Of a DNA stretch of 54,925 nucleotides, positions 7,672 to 17,900 are shown piece after piece (position 1 is the first letter of the stretch; each line of letters opens with the position of its first letter). The position numbers and the translations under genes were made by a program. Origin of the DNA: Candidatus Endomicrobium macrotermitis (GTDB lineage Bacteria; Elusimicrobiota; Endomicrobiia; Endomicrobiales; Endomicrobiaceae); assembly GCA_031271405.1 (NCBI GenBank), contig JAISVT010000063.1, positions 1 to 54,925 of the forward strand, given 5' to 3'. The notes beneath the pieces are model-generated. The model made no database searches and was not told the origin of the DNA. It was given only the letters and a program-made list of their open reading frames with translations.

Positions 7672-8436
7672 ATGAGCAAAGTCATTGCAATTGCAAATCA
7701 AAAAGGCGGGGTAGGCAAAACCACCACGGCAATTAATCTGGCGGCAAGCCTGGCGCAGTTGGGTCAGGAGTGTCTGCTTATAGATATGGATCCGCAAAGC
7801 AATACCACAAGCGGTTTGGGTATAGACCAGCGCAATATAGAGAAAAACATATATAATGTACTGATAGATGAAATAGCTTTGGAAGATATACTTCATAATA
7901 CTGAAATTGACTGGCTCGACATTGCTCCCGCAACTGCCGATTTAAGCGGCGCGGAAGTCGATTTGGTAAATATGTCCGACAGAGAAAAAAAGCTGAAAAA
8001 CGCCTTGGAGAAATTCCACAAAGTATATAAATACATCATTATAGATTGTCCCCCGTCTTTAGGCCTTCTTACCATAAACTCTTTAGTGGCAGCCGATACG
8101 GTTATAATCCCTATGCAATGCGAATTTTTTGCTTTGCAGGGCTTAAGCCAGCTTTCAAAAACGATTTTCGCGCTTATGCAGGATTATAATTTAAGCCTTG
8201 ACGGCGTATTGTTTACGATGTTTAACTCGCAGACAAATCTTTCGCATCAGGTAGTTGAAGAAGTGAAGAAGTTTTTCGGCGATAAAGTTTACGATACAAA
8301 AATCCCCAGAACCATAAAACTTGCCGAAGCTCCCAGTTTCGGAAAACCGGTTTTATTATATGACCCGCACGGCAAAGGCACTCACGCATATATGGACTTC
8401 GCGAAAGAATTCCTCCAAAGGCAAAGCGCAGAGTAA
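7672..8436 (+). CDS. parA: Chromosome-partitioning ATPase ParA (Soj)
   Basis: A 254-residue deviant-Walker ATPase that binds DNA as an ATP dimer and moves ParB-parS complexes. The motif KGGVGKTTTAINLA is close to the N-terminus (IAIANQKGGVGKTT). DMDPQSNTTSGLG is the A' motif, and the Walker B stretch is YIIIDCPPSLG. The start is taken at 7672 (MSKVIAIANQ) because CGGAG lies just upstream and ParA/Soj proteins begin there; an upstream TTG would add 18 unrelated residues. It is the first gene of parA-membrane gene-parB. Chromosomal type, given its length and lack of an N-terminal DNA-binding extension. Confidence 0.96.
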   Translation: MSKVIAIANQKGGVGKTTTAINLAASLAQLGQECLLIDMDPQSNTTSGLGIDQRNIEKNIYNVLIDEIALEDILHNTEIDWLDIAPATADLSGAEVDLVNMSDREKKLKNALEKFHKVYKYIIIDCPPSLGLLTINSLVAADTVIIPMQCEFFALQGLSQLSKTIFALMQDYNLSLDGVLFTMFNSQTNLSHQVVEEVKKFFGDKVYDTKIPRTIKLAEAPSFGKPVLLYDPHGKGTHAYMDFAKEFLQRQSAE

Positions 8437-8454
8437 GAATACAGGACATATAAA

Positions 8455-9189
8455 ATGGAATTTTTCAACGAACAAATGTTATTTTCCGGAAAAGATACGG
8501 TTGAAATACCCTGCGCAAACAAAAGAGCTGTGGAGTTAGTGAGGTTTATAGCAGTATTTTTAGCTGCAGCACTGTTCGTTCCGGTAATAATTATTTTACC
8601 GGCTTTCCCGATAAAAGATTTAGCGGAGCATAGAAAAGGGCTGTTATTGATATTCGCGGCTGTCGGGGCAGTGTATATTTTCTTAACCAAATTAATAATA
8701 CTTTCATTGTACGGAAAAAATAAATTTATATTCGAATTCAATAATGAGGGTTTTATAGCTGGCGGCAAAGCAATTAAGTGGGCTGATATGCAGGCAATAT
8801 CTTACGGCGAGTATTCTTTGCGAAGAAGAAATGATTCTTATTATATCACGATTTATTACGAACAAATAGCAAAAGAAAAGATAACAAAAGATGTATTAAC
8901 AAAACCGGAAACCGGAAAAAGTGATGTCAAAGATAAGTTTTTTGCGGAAATAACCAAGGGTATTATTTTGAAAATGAATTCGGAAAAAGCCGCAAAACTT
9001 ATAGCGGATAAGTTTTATCAATATTACGGTACTTCGCAAGGACTTATGCTTAAAAAACAGCTGCCGGTGATTTCGTTTTTGAAAGGCTTCGATTACAAAA
9101 TAGAACAGATTTCCGGTAAAGGCGTTTTGCAAAAAGACACGGTTCAAAGCGAAGGCAGTTCGATTCAAATCCCAAATATGTTCAGATAA
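8455..9189 (+). CDS. Membrane protein encoded between parA and parB
   Basis: A 244-residue protein with two predicted transmembrane helices (FIAVFLAAALFVPVIIILPA and GLLLIFAAVGAVYIFLTKLI). A soluble part follows, starting with a PH-like strand pattern (FIFEFNNEGFIAGGKAIKWADM). It starts 18 bases after parA with AGGA upstream, and ends 30 bases before parB, so it should be co-transcribed with both. I do not recognise a named family. An unknown membrane gene between parA and parB is unusual. A role in tethering or sensing is only speculation. Confidence 0.75.
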   Translation: MEFFNEQMLFSGKDTVEIPCANKRAVELVRFIAVFLAAALFVPVIIILPAFPIKDLAEHRKGLLLIFAAVGAVYIFLTKLIILSLYGKNKFIFEFNNEGFIAGGKAIKWADMQAISYGEYSLRRRNDSYYITIYYEQIAKEKITKDVLTKPETGKSDVKDKFFAEITKGIILKMNSEKAAKLIADKFYQYYGTSQGLMLKKQLPVISFLKGFDYKIEQISGKGVLQKDTVQSEGSSIQIPNMFR

Positions 9190-9219
9190 AGCGGCAAATT
9201 CAATAACGGAGAAAATAAG

Positions 9220-10080
9220 ATGCAGAAAAAAGCTTTAGGCAGAGGACTCGAATCTTTAATACCGTCGCTTGCGGCAAATAAGGCGCCGGCAGGGGAAGCG
9301 GTTGTAACAATACCTTTAAATAAAATAAAACCCAACAGGTTTCAGCCCAGAAAAAATTTTGATAAAACAAAACTTCAGGAATTGGCAGACTCCATAAACC
9401 GCCACGGCCTTGCGCAGCCTATTTTGGTCGCGCCTTCCATTGCGCCCGGCGAGTATGAAATTATAGCAGGCGAACGCCGCTTCCGCGCTTCAAAACTTGC
9501 CGGCAAAAAAGATATAAAAGCCATAGTGCAGAAATCGGCAGACGATAAGCAGCGTTTTGACATAGCGTTAATAGAAAACCTGCAAAGGCAGGATCTGGAT
9601 ATTATAGAAGAAGCAAAGGCTTTTAAAAAGCTTATAGAAGAGTTCGGCCGCACGCATGACGAAGTAGCCGAAATAGTCGGCAAAGACAGAGCCGTAGTAT
9701 CCAATACGGTAAGGCTTTTAAATCTTCCGGAAGATATTCAGATTTTGATAACGGAAAACAAAATTTCCGCAGGCCACGGCAGAATGCTTGCCGGCATTGA
9801 AGACGAAGGCGAGCTCCGCGCTATTGTAGAACAAATTTTAAGCGATAAGCTGTCTGTAAGGGCAACTGAAAAAATAGTTTCTGACGTCAAAGTTAAAAAA
9901 GGGACAAAACCGCAAAAAAAACAGGAAATAGAGCTTATACATTTGCAGGAAGAAATTCAAAGGAAACTCGGCACAAAAGCGAATGTTTCCGGAACCAGCA
10001 AAAAAGGGAAAATAGAAATTTACTATTATTCTTTGGAAGATTTGGAACGCATAGCAAAAGAACTTAATTTTAAAATATAA
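9220..10080 (+). CDS. parB: Chromosome-partitioning protein ParB (Spo0J)
   Basis: A 286-residue parS-binding CTP switch protein. The N-terminus KKALGRGLESLIP is the usual ParA-stimulating tail. The CTP-binding domain has IKPNRFQPRKNFD and the GERRFRAS motif, followed by ALIENLQRQDLD. The helix-turn-helix is near EVAEIVGKDRAVVSNTVRLLNLP. The C-terminal dimerisation domain follows, with EEIQRKLGTKANV. Start ATG has GGAG upstream. Two consensus parS sites lie within 4 kb. This is a typical chromosomal parB. Confidence 0.96.
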   Translation: MQKKALGRGLESLIPSLAANKAPAGEAVVTIPLNKIKPNRFQPRKNFDKTKLQELADSINRHGLAQPILVAPSIAPGEYEIIAGERRFRASKLAGKKDIKAIVQKSADDKQRFDIALIENLQRQDLDIIEEAKAFKKLIEEFGRTHDEVAEIVGKDRAVVSNTVRLLNLPEDIQILITENKISAGHGRMLAGIEDEGELRAIVEQILSDKLSVRATEKIVSDVKVKKGTKPQKKQEIELIHLQEEIQRKLGTKANVSGTSKKGKIEIYYYSLEDLERIAKELNFKI

Positions 10081-10327
10081 AAATATGTTGATAAATAAGC
10101 ATTTAGTTTTTCTGAAAAAATTGCTCTTTCAAAAAATAGCAAAATATGTTTTAAAAAAATGATTGAAAAATCAACTGATAATTCAAAATGGCCAGGATTA
10201 TGTTAAGTAGAAACGCATAAAAACCGCGCTTGTGAATAAGCTGTTGATAACATTGACAATATAGAGTTGCTTTTTAGATATTTTTGTACGTTCTAAACGC
10301 CTATATTCTGCCGTAAAAGGAGTTTCA
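10081..10327. other. AT-rich gap behind parB, possible replication origin (oriC)
   Basis: A 247-base AT-rich gap with three DnaA-box-like 9-mers. TGTTGATAA (10086-10094), TGTGAATAA (10231-10239) and TGTTGATAA (10242-10250) each differ by one base from the reverse complement of TTATCCACA (TGTGGATAA). The last two are only two bases apart. Long A/T runs lie between. Chromosomal parAB with parS commonly sits close to oriC, which fits. A TTGACA at 10253-10258 may start a promoter for the next gene, with only a weak -10 near 10275. No dnaA or dnaN is visible in the window. Confidence 0.45.
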
Positions 10328-11332
10328 ATGTTAAAAAAACTGTTTATTTTACCGGTTTTGTTTGTTGTTTGCGCATCAGTGCGTATTAACGCTGAAATTG
10401 AGGTTGACGATCAGATCATCATAACGAAAAGCCGCATACAGGATAGAAAAATAATCATAACCGACAACCTCGGCAAAGACATAAACTACAGAATAAAAGG
10501 CATATGCTTTTCCCCGGATATCGACGGCGAAATTTTTTATGAAACATATCTCAAAGATATACCTCTTATAAGGGGCGCGGGCGCGAATTCTATAAAAACT
10601 TACAGGCCGCTCGGCGCGTATAATGCGCGCGGCGAATTTGATCATCAAAAAACCCGCGACATTCTAAATGCTTTTTTTAAAAACAAAATAACGGCAAGCG
10701 TCGGTTTTTCTTATGAAGATATGGCTGAAGGCGGGCTGATGGAGCAGTATCTCGCCGCTTTTGGAAATCATCCGGCAATATTAATGATAGTTCTCGGAAA
10801 CGAATATAATTATCATTACGGCGAATGGTTTACCAAAGAGGAGTGGCTCTCGCAGCTTAAATCCGCGGTCAAAAGGGCAAAGAGGCATATCCCGAACAAA
10901 ATAATAGCGGTTGCGCACGGCGAAATGCCGTCGAAACAAGAGTACAAAGAATATACCTCTGCCGGCGCGGATTTCATTATGATGAATATGTACAGGGGCT
11001 CGAATTTCGGTTTTTCCAAAGACAATTGGAATAAAATTTCAAAGCATATGCCCTGGGGAGTAAGCGAATTCGGCAGAAGTTCTTTGGACGCAGCCGGAAA
11101 AGACACTTCAAAGCTCCAGTCGTCCGAACTGCAAACTCTTATCCGCAGTATGGACCACGGATATTTGTTTACGCTTGTTGACGACCCCGCAAAAGGCGAT
11201 ATGGAAATTTCGCCGGTAATAGGCAGGGAAGACGCCATGGGCATTTACCATAAAGACGGAAAACCCAAAATAGCCGTGAAAACCGTAAAAACCGAATACG
11301 ATAAAATCCCCGGAGCGGTATATATAGATTGA
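10328..11332 (+). CDS. Exported clan-A glycoside-hydrolase-like protein
   Basis: A 334-residue protein with a signal peptide (MLKKLFILPVLFVVCASVRINA) and a TIM-barrel resembling GH2/GH5-type catalytic domains. GNHPAILMIVLGNEYN carries the probable acid/base Glu159 (Asn-Glu pair), and WGVSEFG carries the probable nucleophile Glu247. It is clearly homologous to residues about 780-1076 of the giant protein encoded downstream. Shared blocks are GNHPAILM, NxxRTYRP-like and IxGxxFSPDIxGE. The start has AAAGGAG. Likely substrate is a beta-linked glycan in the periplasm or at the surface, unknown. Catalytic assignments come from motif position only. Confidence 0.75.
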   Translation: MLKKLFILPVLFVVCASVRINAEIEVDDQIIITKSRIQDRKIIITDNLGKDINYRIKGICFSPDIDGEIFYETYLKDIPLIRGAGANSIKTYRPLGAYNARGEFDHQKTRDILNAFFKNKITASVGFSYEDMAEGGLMEQYLAAFGNHPAILMIVLGNEYNYHYGEWFTKEEWLSQLKSAVKRAKRHIPNKIIAVAHGEMPSKQEYKEYTSAGADFIMMNMYRGSNFGFSKDNWNKISKHMPWGVSEFGRSSLDAAGKDTSKLQSSELQTLIRSMDHGYLFTLVDDPAKGDMEISPVIGREDAMGIYHKDGKPKIAVKTVKTEYDKIPGAVYID

Positions 11333-11392
11333 AGATTTAAGAGCGGGAAGAACGGCGATTAAAAAACGCTGACAAACAGTCTGTTTTTTAAG

Positions 11393-11421
11393 TTGACAAA
11401 ATCCGTATGCTTAATTAGAAT
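11393..11421 (+). promoter_or_regulatory. Near-consensus promoter, leaderless arrangement
   Basis: TTGACA (11393-11398), 17-base spacer, TAGAAT (11416-11421). Transcription should begin about seven bases downstream, at the ATG of 11428, giving an mRNA with no leader. Confidence 0.75.
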
Positions 11422-11427
11422 ATGTAC

Positions 11428-11910
11428 ATGACTAGAAAAGCGGTAATTTTAATCTTTATGCTGGCGTTGTTTGTGTCGGACATTTCTCTTGCGGCGGTAG
11501 AATTTAAAAATATAAATCTGCCCGGCAAAAGCAATGTTTCCTCCGGCTTTGACAGCAAAATTTTATTCGTTCAGGATTACGGCGAAATATTTTCCGATAT
11601 TTGTGTGTCTTTAAGCGGCGGTCTGGCAGGGGCGGAGGTCTTATCTGAAACGTTTAAATTTATGTTTTTTTCCCAAGGACAAACGGTTCATTTTATAGAT
11701 TCGGATATAATTAACTGGTATGCAAAATACGGGGTTCCTTTTCTTGCCGCGCGGTCGGATGCCGATAAAAATTCAGTTTTAGCGCGAATGCCTATGGGGT
11801 TCGGTTTTTTGATATTTTCTTTTATGCTGGCATATCTGGGATTGTTGCGTCTGTTTAGCGGTATAGTTACAATAAAATATATAATAAAAAAGCCCGGTTT
11901 TGCGTATTAG
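11428..11910 (+). CDS. Small membrane/exported protein of unknown function
   Basis: A 160-residue protein. An N-terminal signal or anchor (KAVILIFMLALFVSDISLA) is followed by about 95 soluble residues and a C-terminal transmembrane helix (GFGFLIFSFMLAYLGLLRLFS). The start is placed at the ATG of 11428 because the promoter -10 ends at 11421; the ATG at 11422 would lie before the expected transcription start. No ribosome binding site precedes either. The stop codon sits in the loop of a rho-independent terminator. No family recognised. It lies between the two glycosidase-like genes, which suggests but does not prove a shared role. Confidence 0.6.
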   Translation: MTRKAVILIFMLALFVSDISLAAVEFKNINLPGKSNVSSGFDSKILFVQDYGEIFSDICVSLSGGLAGAEVLSETFKFMFFSQGQTVHFIDSDIINWYAKYGVPFLAARSDADKNSVLARMPMGFGFLIFSFMLAYLGLLRLFSGIVTIKYIIKKPGFAY

Positions 11911-11928
11911 CGCAAGCCGGGTTTTTTT
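11891..11928 (+). terminator. Rho-independent terminator overlapping the end of the 11428 gene
   Basis: Stem AGCCCGGTTTTGCG / CGCAAGCCGGGT, with loop TATTAG containing the TAG stop, followed by seven T. The next gene starts only about 15 bases further on. Confidence 0.85.
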
Positions 11929-11943
11929 ATTAAGGGGAAAGAC

Positions 11944-14900
11944 ATGAATTTAAAAAAAGCGATTTCGATTTTTACCGCAGCGTCTTTTATTTTTACTCTT
12001 TGCGGGCAAGCATTTGCCGCTTCGCCGCAGTCCGCTTCAGATGTTGGCGTTGAAAAAGTCAATATAGAAAGGATTGTTCTGTTTTCTGATAAATTCGGGA
12101 CAGTGACTCAAGTTCAAAATTACGGCAGCCCGCAGGTTATAGTGAATATTCAGGATTTACACAGCCATCCGCAGGTGCAAAAGAATATAGCGGCAATTAT
12201 TGAAAAACTGGACAGTAAATATAGCATAAAAGAGGTCTATCTTGAAGGCGGCAGCGGGAAAATAAATGTTTCATGGCTTAAAAACCTGTATGATATAAAC
12301 AAAGGCTTGATAGAGCAAATGCTCGAAAACGGAACTCTCAGCGGTACTGAATATTTTTCGGTTTTAAACGGGAAAGATAATATTTTCGGACTCGAAAATA
12401 AGGAAATCCACCGCAAGAATATAGAAAGGCTCGGAAACATTTACGAAAACGAAGCAAAGTATGCGCAAAAACTTGGGAAAATAGAAAACGAGATAAGCTA
12501 TCTTTTTAATAAGTTCACTGGAAGCGACAATAAAAAGTTTGCGGCCTTAACCGCAAAATATCGCTCAGGGAAAATCGACACGGCAAAATATTATGCGCAC
12601 ATGCTTTCCGCCGCAGAAGAGATTAACTCAAACCCTGCCGGGTACGGAAATGTTTTTACGATAAACGCTGCGGATTTTTCCGAGATACGTAAAATCGACG
12701 CGATAGAAAAATTATCCAAAAAACTCAACATAAAAAAGGTAAATGCCGAACTTTCGGCATATTTATCGCAGCTGAAAGAAAAAACGGATTTTTCCGAATA
12801 TAAAACCATACTTGAAAATACCGATAGATTTCAGGATATCGGTATGGCCGCAAAATACATAAGCGCATACGGCGTGGACGGCAAAAAAATGCCCCAGCTG
12901 GAAGCTTTTGTTTATTTAAACGAACTTAATACGAATGTCAATCCCGTAGACCTTTACGAGCAGGAACAGTCTCTGCGTGAAAAAATAACGTCCGCTTTTT
13001 CCGTTAACAAACAGGAAAGCGAAATATCTTTCCTGAAGGATTTTTATCACTATTTTGAAAATTATTTTACAAACAGCCTTACCGCCGCAGATCAGGAATA
13101 TTTTTCGGAAAAGTTTAATGTTTTCGCCCGGATTTACGGCAAATACGCAGCGGTCGACCATATCAAAGAGATGGAAAAAGAAATCTCGTTTTTTGATTCG
13201 TACTATTCGGCAAACAATAAAAGAAATGAAATTTTTATCAAAAACATAGAAAAAAACTCAAAACTTGTTTCCGGAAAAGAAAATTCATCAAAATCCGCAT
13301 CCGAGACGCTTGACAAAGCGTCTGAGGTCATAGTCGTAGTTACCGGAGGCTATCACAGCCGCGGGATAAATGAAATTTTGGACGGAAAAAAAATAAGCCG
13401 CGTGACAATAACCCCTAGAGTTTCCGGCGGCATAGAAAATGCGCTTGTAAATTACAGACAGATTATAGTAGAGCAAAGCAGATTTTTTAAAGAAGCGCTT
13501 GCATTCGCGATTGCTTCACAAATGCCGGCATTGGGCCAGTTTACGATTATCATGAGGACAGCAAACGAGCTTTTGAAAAAGGCTGAGTTCAGTGAAGAAA
13601 ATATAAACATTTTAAGACAGGAACTTGAAAAAATTACCGGAGAAAAAATTGAAACGGCCGGTATAGGCACGGATAACATTTTAATGAAGTTTTCTTCCGG
13701 TTATGAAATGTCCGTTTACAACTATAACGATGCAATGCAGATAAATCCGATGCCCGCTTCTGCCGATCTGAGTTTGAGAGCATCGGACTTTATCGAGACT
13801 TTTGCCGGAAAAGCGTTTAATTTATCGTCACTTGCGAACATTCTGAACGAAGACACCTATGAATTCTGGAAAAAAATTTTTTACGCCGCGACTTTTAACG
13901 GAAAAATATCTTACTCCGACGGTTTTTATCCCGCAGTTGAAAATTTAATGTCCGCGCGCGGTTATGACAAATATTCCGAAATCGACGGGTTTCCGGTAGA
14001 GCAGTTGGCCAGAACCCCGGAAGCATTTCAAATGGCGGTAATAAGAAAACAAATTGAGGCTGATGCGGATCCGGCGGTAAAAGCCGCGCAGAAGCGGTCT
14101 TCCGAAGGATTTGAGAAATTTAAAAAGATTGCAACAAAAACGATAATGGGCGTGCTGCTCGGGGTAAGCCTGCTTTCCTTGGCAGCCTGCGGAGACACTT
14201 CTAAAGTCGAAGAACCTGTAGTCCCCGTATATACGATTGAAACGAGGCAGGAGCAGGAACCTTCCGACGTTCTTTCCATACAAAAAGCCGAGATTGTCGA
14301 TAGGAAGCTTGTGGTTACAAACCAAAACGGGCAAAGAGTTCAATATATAGGAAAAGGCATAGCGTGGGGGCCGGATATCCAAGGAGAGACCTTTTACGAT
14401 AATTATGTGCAGGATATTTCTTTGATGCAGTCTCTAGGGGTTAATTGCGTAAGGACTTACCGTCCGGTCGGAGAATTTAACGGCATTAATATGGATGTTG
14501 ACAAAACAAAGGAAATGCTCGATGCCTTTCAAAGAGCTGGGATACAATTGGTTATCGGGTTTTCCGAAAGAGATATGCGAAATACCGTGATGAAACAGTA
14601 CTTGGCGGAGTTTGGTAATCATCCGGCAATACTTATGTATATGTTCGGTAACGAACAAAATATGTATTACGATCTTTTTGAGTATCCAGATGAAATGGAA
14701 TGGCATAAAATTGTCAGAGAAGCTCTTCCGGTCGCGAGAGAACGCACCGACAGACCTATAGGAGTAGTCTTGGGAGATTATTATAATCTTAAAGACGAGG
14801 CAAAATGGTATGAAGCCATGGGTTTAGACGTAATTCTTCTCAATGCTTACAGAGACGGTTCTACCGTGGAGATAGAAAATGAAGTTCTTGAAGTGACAGA

Positions 14901-17900
14901 ACGCGTTCTTGTGGGCATCGGAGAAACAGGATTAGGGTCCGTCGGTCCGAAAGAAGAAGATTGGTCTCAAAAACAAGCTGAAATAATAGGGGAAGTAATT
15001 GACGAAATACAGAGCAGCAGCAAATTCGGATTTGTTTTTATGCTAAGGGACGATCCGTATAAAAGAGGCGCTTGGGATGCCGGCAAAGAAAGTTCATTCG
15101 GCGTTATAAGCAATAATCCCGTTGAAAGAAAGCCGGCCGCGGGAGTTGTGGAAGAAAAATATTCGGAGATACCTGATTCTATTCCTTTGGATAATTCCGG
15201 CCTCAGTGTTTCTTTGCCGAAATCTCCGACGTCAAGTCCGAGTCTTAGCGCGATAGCGAGAAATATAATAGTCTCAATAATGACCTTTTTCATTATGTTG
15301 TCGTCCGCTGCGTGTTCTTCGGAAGCCGCCGTCAGCGAGCAGAGCGTCTTGCCGGATGAGAAGTCGTCTTACAGCCGACAGGAAACGGTTCCGTACGCAG
15401 ATCCATTTACCGGCGTTTTGGAAGAAAAAGCATCATCGCCGGTTGTCAGGCTTCAAAGCGCTGTCGGTACCATAGATACTTATATAAAATCAAGCCGCGG
15501 CAATAAAGGGATACTCAAATATGTCGATACGGATAATCTTATCGATGCTTACAGTTGGGTAGCGACTCCTCTTCCCAGTCTTGCCTCTTCTTCCTGGGGA
15601 ATATTCAACTATGCCGTAAATGCCGGCGCGTCCGTAAATCCTTTCGATATTTCTCGGCCCAAAACACTGCCTTCGGGCATTGACAATGCATATATCCGCG
15701 GAGTCGCCGATGAATTTTTACGGGGGAACCCGCTTCCCTCAAGTTTTTACGGGGACACAAGCATCATAACCGACCCTGCGCAAAAATTGATTGCCGAAGA
15801 AGGCGTAATAATTTACGATATGGCCGTTCTTATGAAGGCGCTGCTTTTATTTCCCGAAGAAAATAAAGATTTAATAGAAAGAATGTTTAATGCTTTGGAG
15901 CAACACAAAGACAGCAATACCTCTAATGCGGATTTTGTGTACGGTGCGGGAGACGAGAATCATTCGGTTATCCCTATCGGGCAGGGCTTTTATTGGAAAA
16001 CGCTGAACATAAAGGGCGGTGTGGTTAAAGATCAGTACCAGCCTATTACCGGAGAAAACGCGTGGCTTGCAAATGCTTATGTAAGCGCGGCACAAGCGTA
16101 TAAAGGCTCTGAGTTGGGAAACAGAATGTATCGGAGATCCGCAGAGTTAGCCAAGGCCGTTCTTGCTTTGCAGGCGGAAAACGGCGGTATAAGAATGGCT
16201 CCGGATGATGTAAAATCGCATTATTCCTATATGGGTACGGATTTTTATCAGACCCTCTCTTTTGAGAATAACGTTTCGGCATACTCTTTTTTAAAAAACC
16301 TTCATGATTCTACGGATGACAAAGAGCTTAAAGGGAAACTTGCCGACGCGCTGGTTAAACTGGAGAATTTTTTGTTTTCAATGTATGACGGACAAGCCGG
16401 ATATTTTCTCAGCGGCGTAAATTTAACCGATAATACGGTAAACAGAAAATTTGCCACAGACTGCCAAACTTGGATTATTTCCGTTTTCGGGGCAGAACGG
16501 TTTAATGAAATAATGAAAGAAAGATTCGGCATAGACAATGCGAGCGTTGAGTTGTTGTTAAGAACGCTCGAGTTGTCCGGTGTTGAAGAAAACGGACAAT
16601 ATATAGGGCTTGATTTTACAGAAAGGGCGGAATATGTGAGTTTCGAATGGACATTGGGCTGGATGCTTGCCGTAAAAGAAGCAGTTGCATATTCTCCGGC
16701 TCCTGCTGCAGCTGCCGAGGCAGAAACATCTCCTCAATTGCAAGAACAAGTTGCTGAAAATTCCTGGAGTATAAAAGTAAACAGGAACACCACCTACAGC
16801 GGAAGCAATTGGAAAACCGCTGTGTTTATTAAAGCGGCGGATAATTTGGAATCAGGCAGAAGTGTTGCGGGCGGCGATTCGGTGCGCATATATTTTGACA
16901 ATACGTCGCCGTTTAATAAAAATAACGATTTAAGATTGCTTGTGCGTATTGTGTTTGAAGGCGGCAAAACGGTGTACCTTTCAAACAGAGACGATGTTAT
17001 CGCAAGTAAAGCCGGGACTCTGAAAATGGACATCAAAGACGGTTATTTCGAATTTATTATTCCGGAAGGCGAAGGCGGAATAATATCCGAATTTGTCGTT
17101 GATTGCGGAGAAACCAGCTCTCAATACACTGAAGAGCGGCAGTTAAATCCCGATAATTCCGGAGACCCGCGGTTTAACGGTTTGGAGGTGACGGCTTCGG
17201 CTGCAGCCGCGCAAGATTCAACGCTTGAACTTCCGTCAACATCCGCATATCTTGATAAAAGAGGAATTAAAAGTGAAAAAGCGCGCGCAGAAATTGCCGC
17301 CAAAAGAGAAAGGCTTTTGACAATTTTGATGTCAAAAGAGAGATTTGTAATGATGCACTATACAAGAAAAGAGAGGGCGTTAATCGGAGAGTATTTAGAC
17401 GCTACAAGAGTTGTTTCCGATGAAAATAAGGAAATAATAACCGAACTTTTAAGAAATATTGAAATTTCCGAAGACGCTGCGGGGTCAATTAAAGCTTTTA
17501 ATATGGCCGTTTCAAAAATGGAAGACGTATCGGACAGAGATAAATCCGTAATATTCGACATTGCCGTAGACACGGCAAAAAGAGGCTATTTAAACTCACA
17601 AAGCGGATATTTTCTGGAAAGTTTTTACGGCAGAAAAGTTGCCGGAGAAATGAGAGACGCCGATATTCCGCCGTATCTGCACGAATTAATAAATGAATTC
17701 AAGAGACAGTCAAAAAGGCCTGGAATAATAAAAGCCGGTTCAAATGAGGAAGTTTTGAATATTCTCACGGGGACTTATGAAACAAGAATGCAAGGAATAA
17801 CAAATATAAAGGCGCAGACCCGCAAAGGTTTTATAATCGGCATTATAGGCGGTATAATCGGAACGGCCGTGTTGTTTCTGCTTGCGGCAGTTACCGACAG

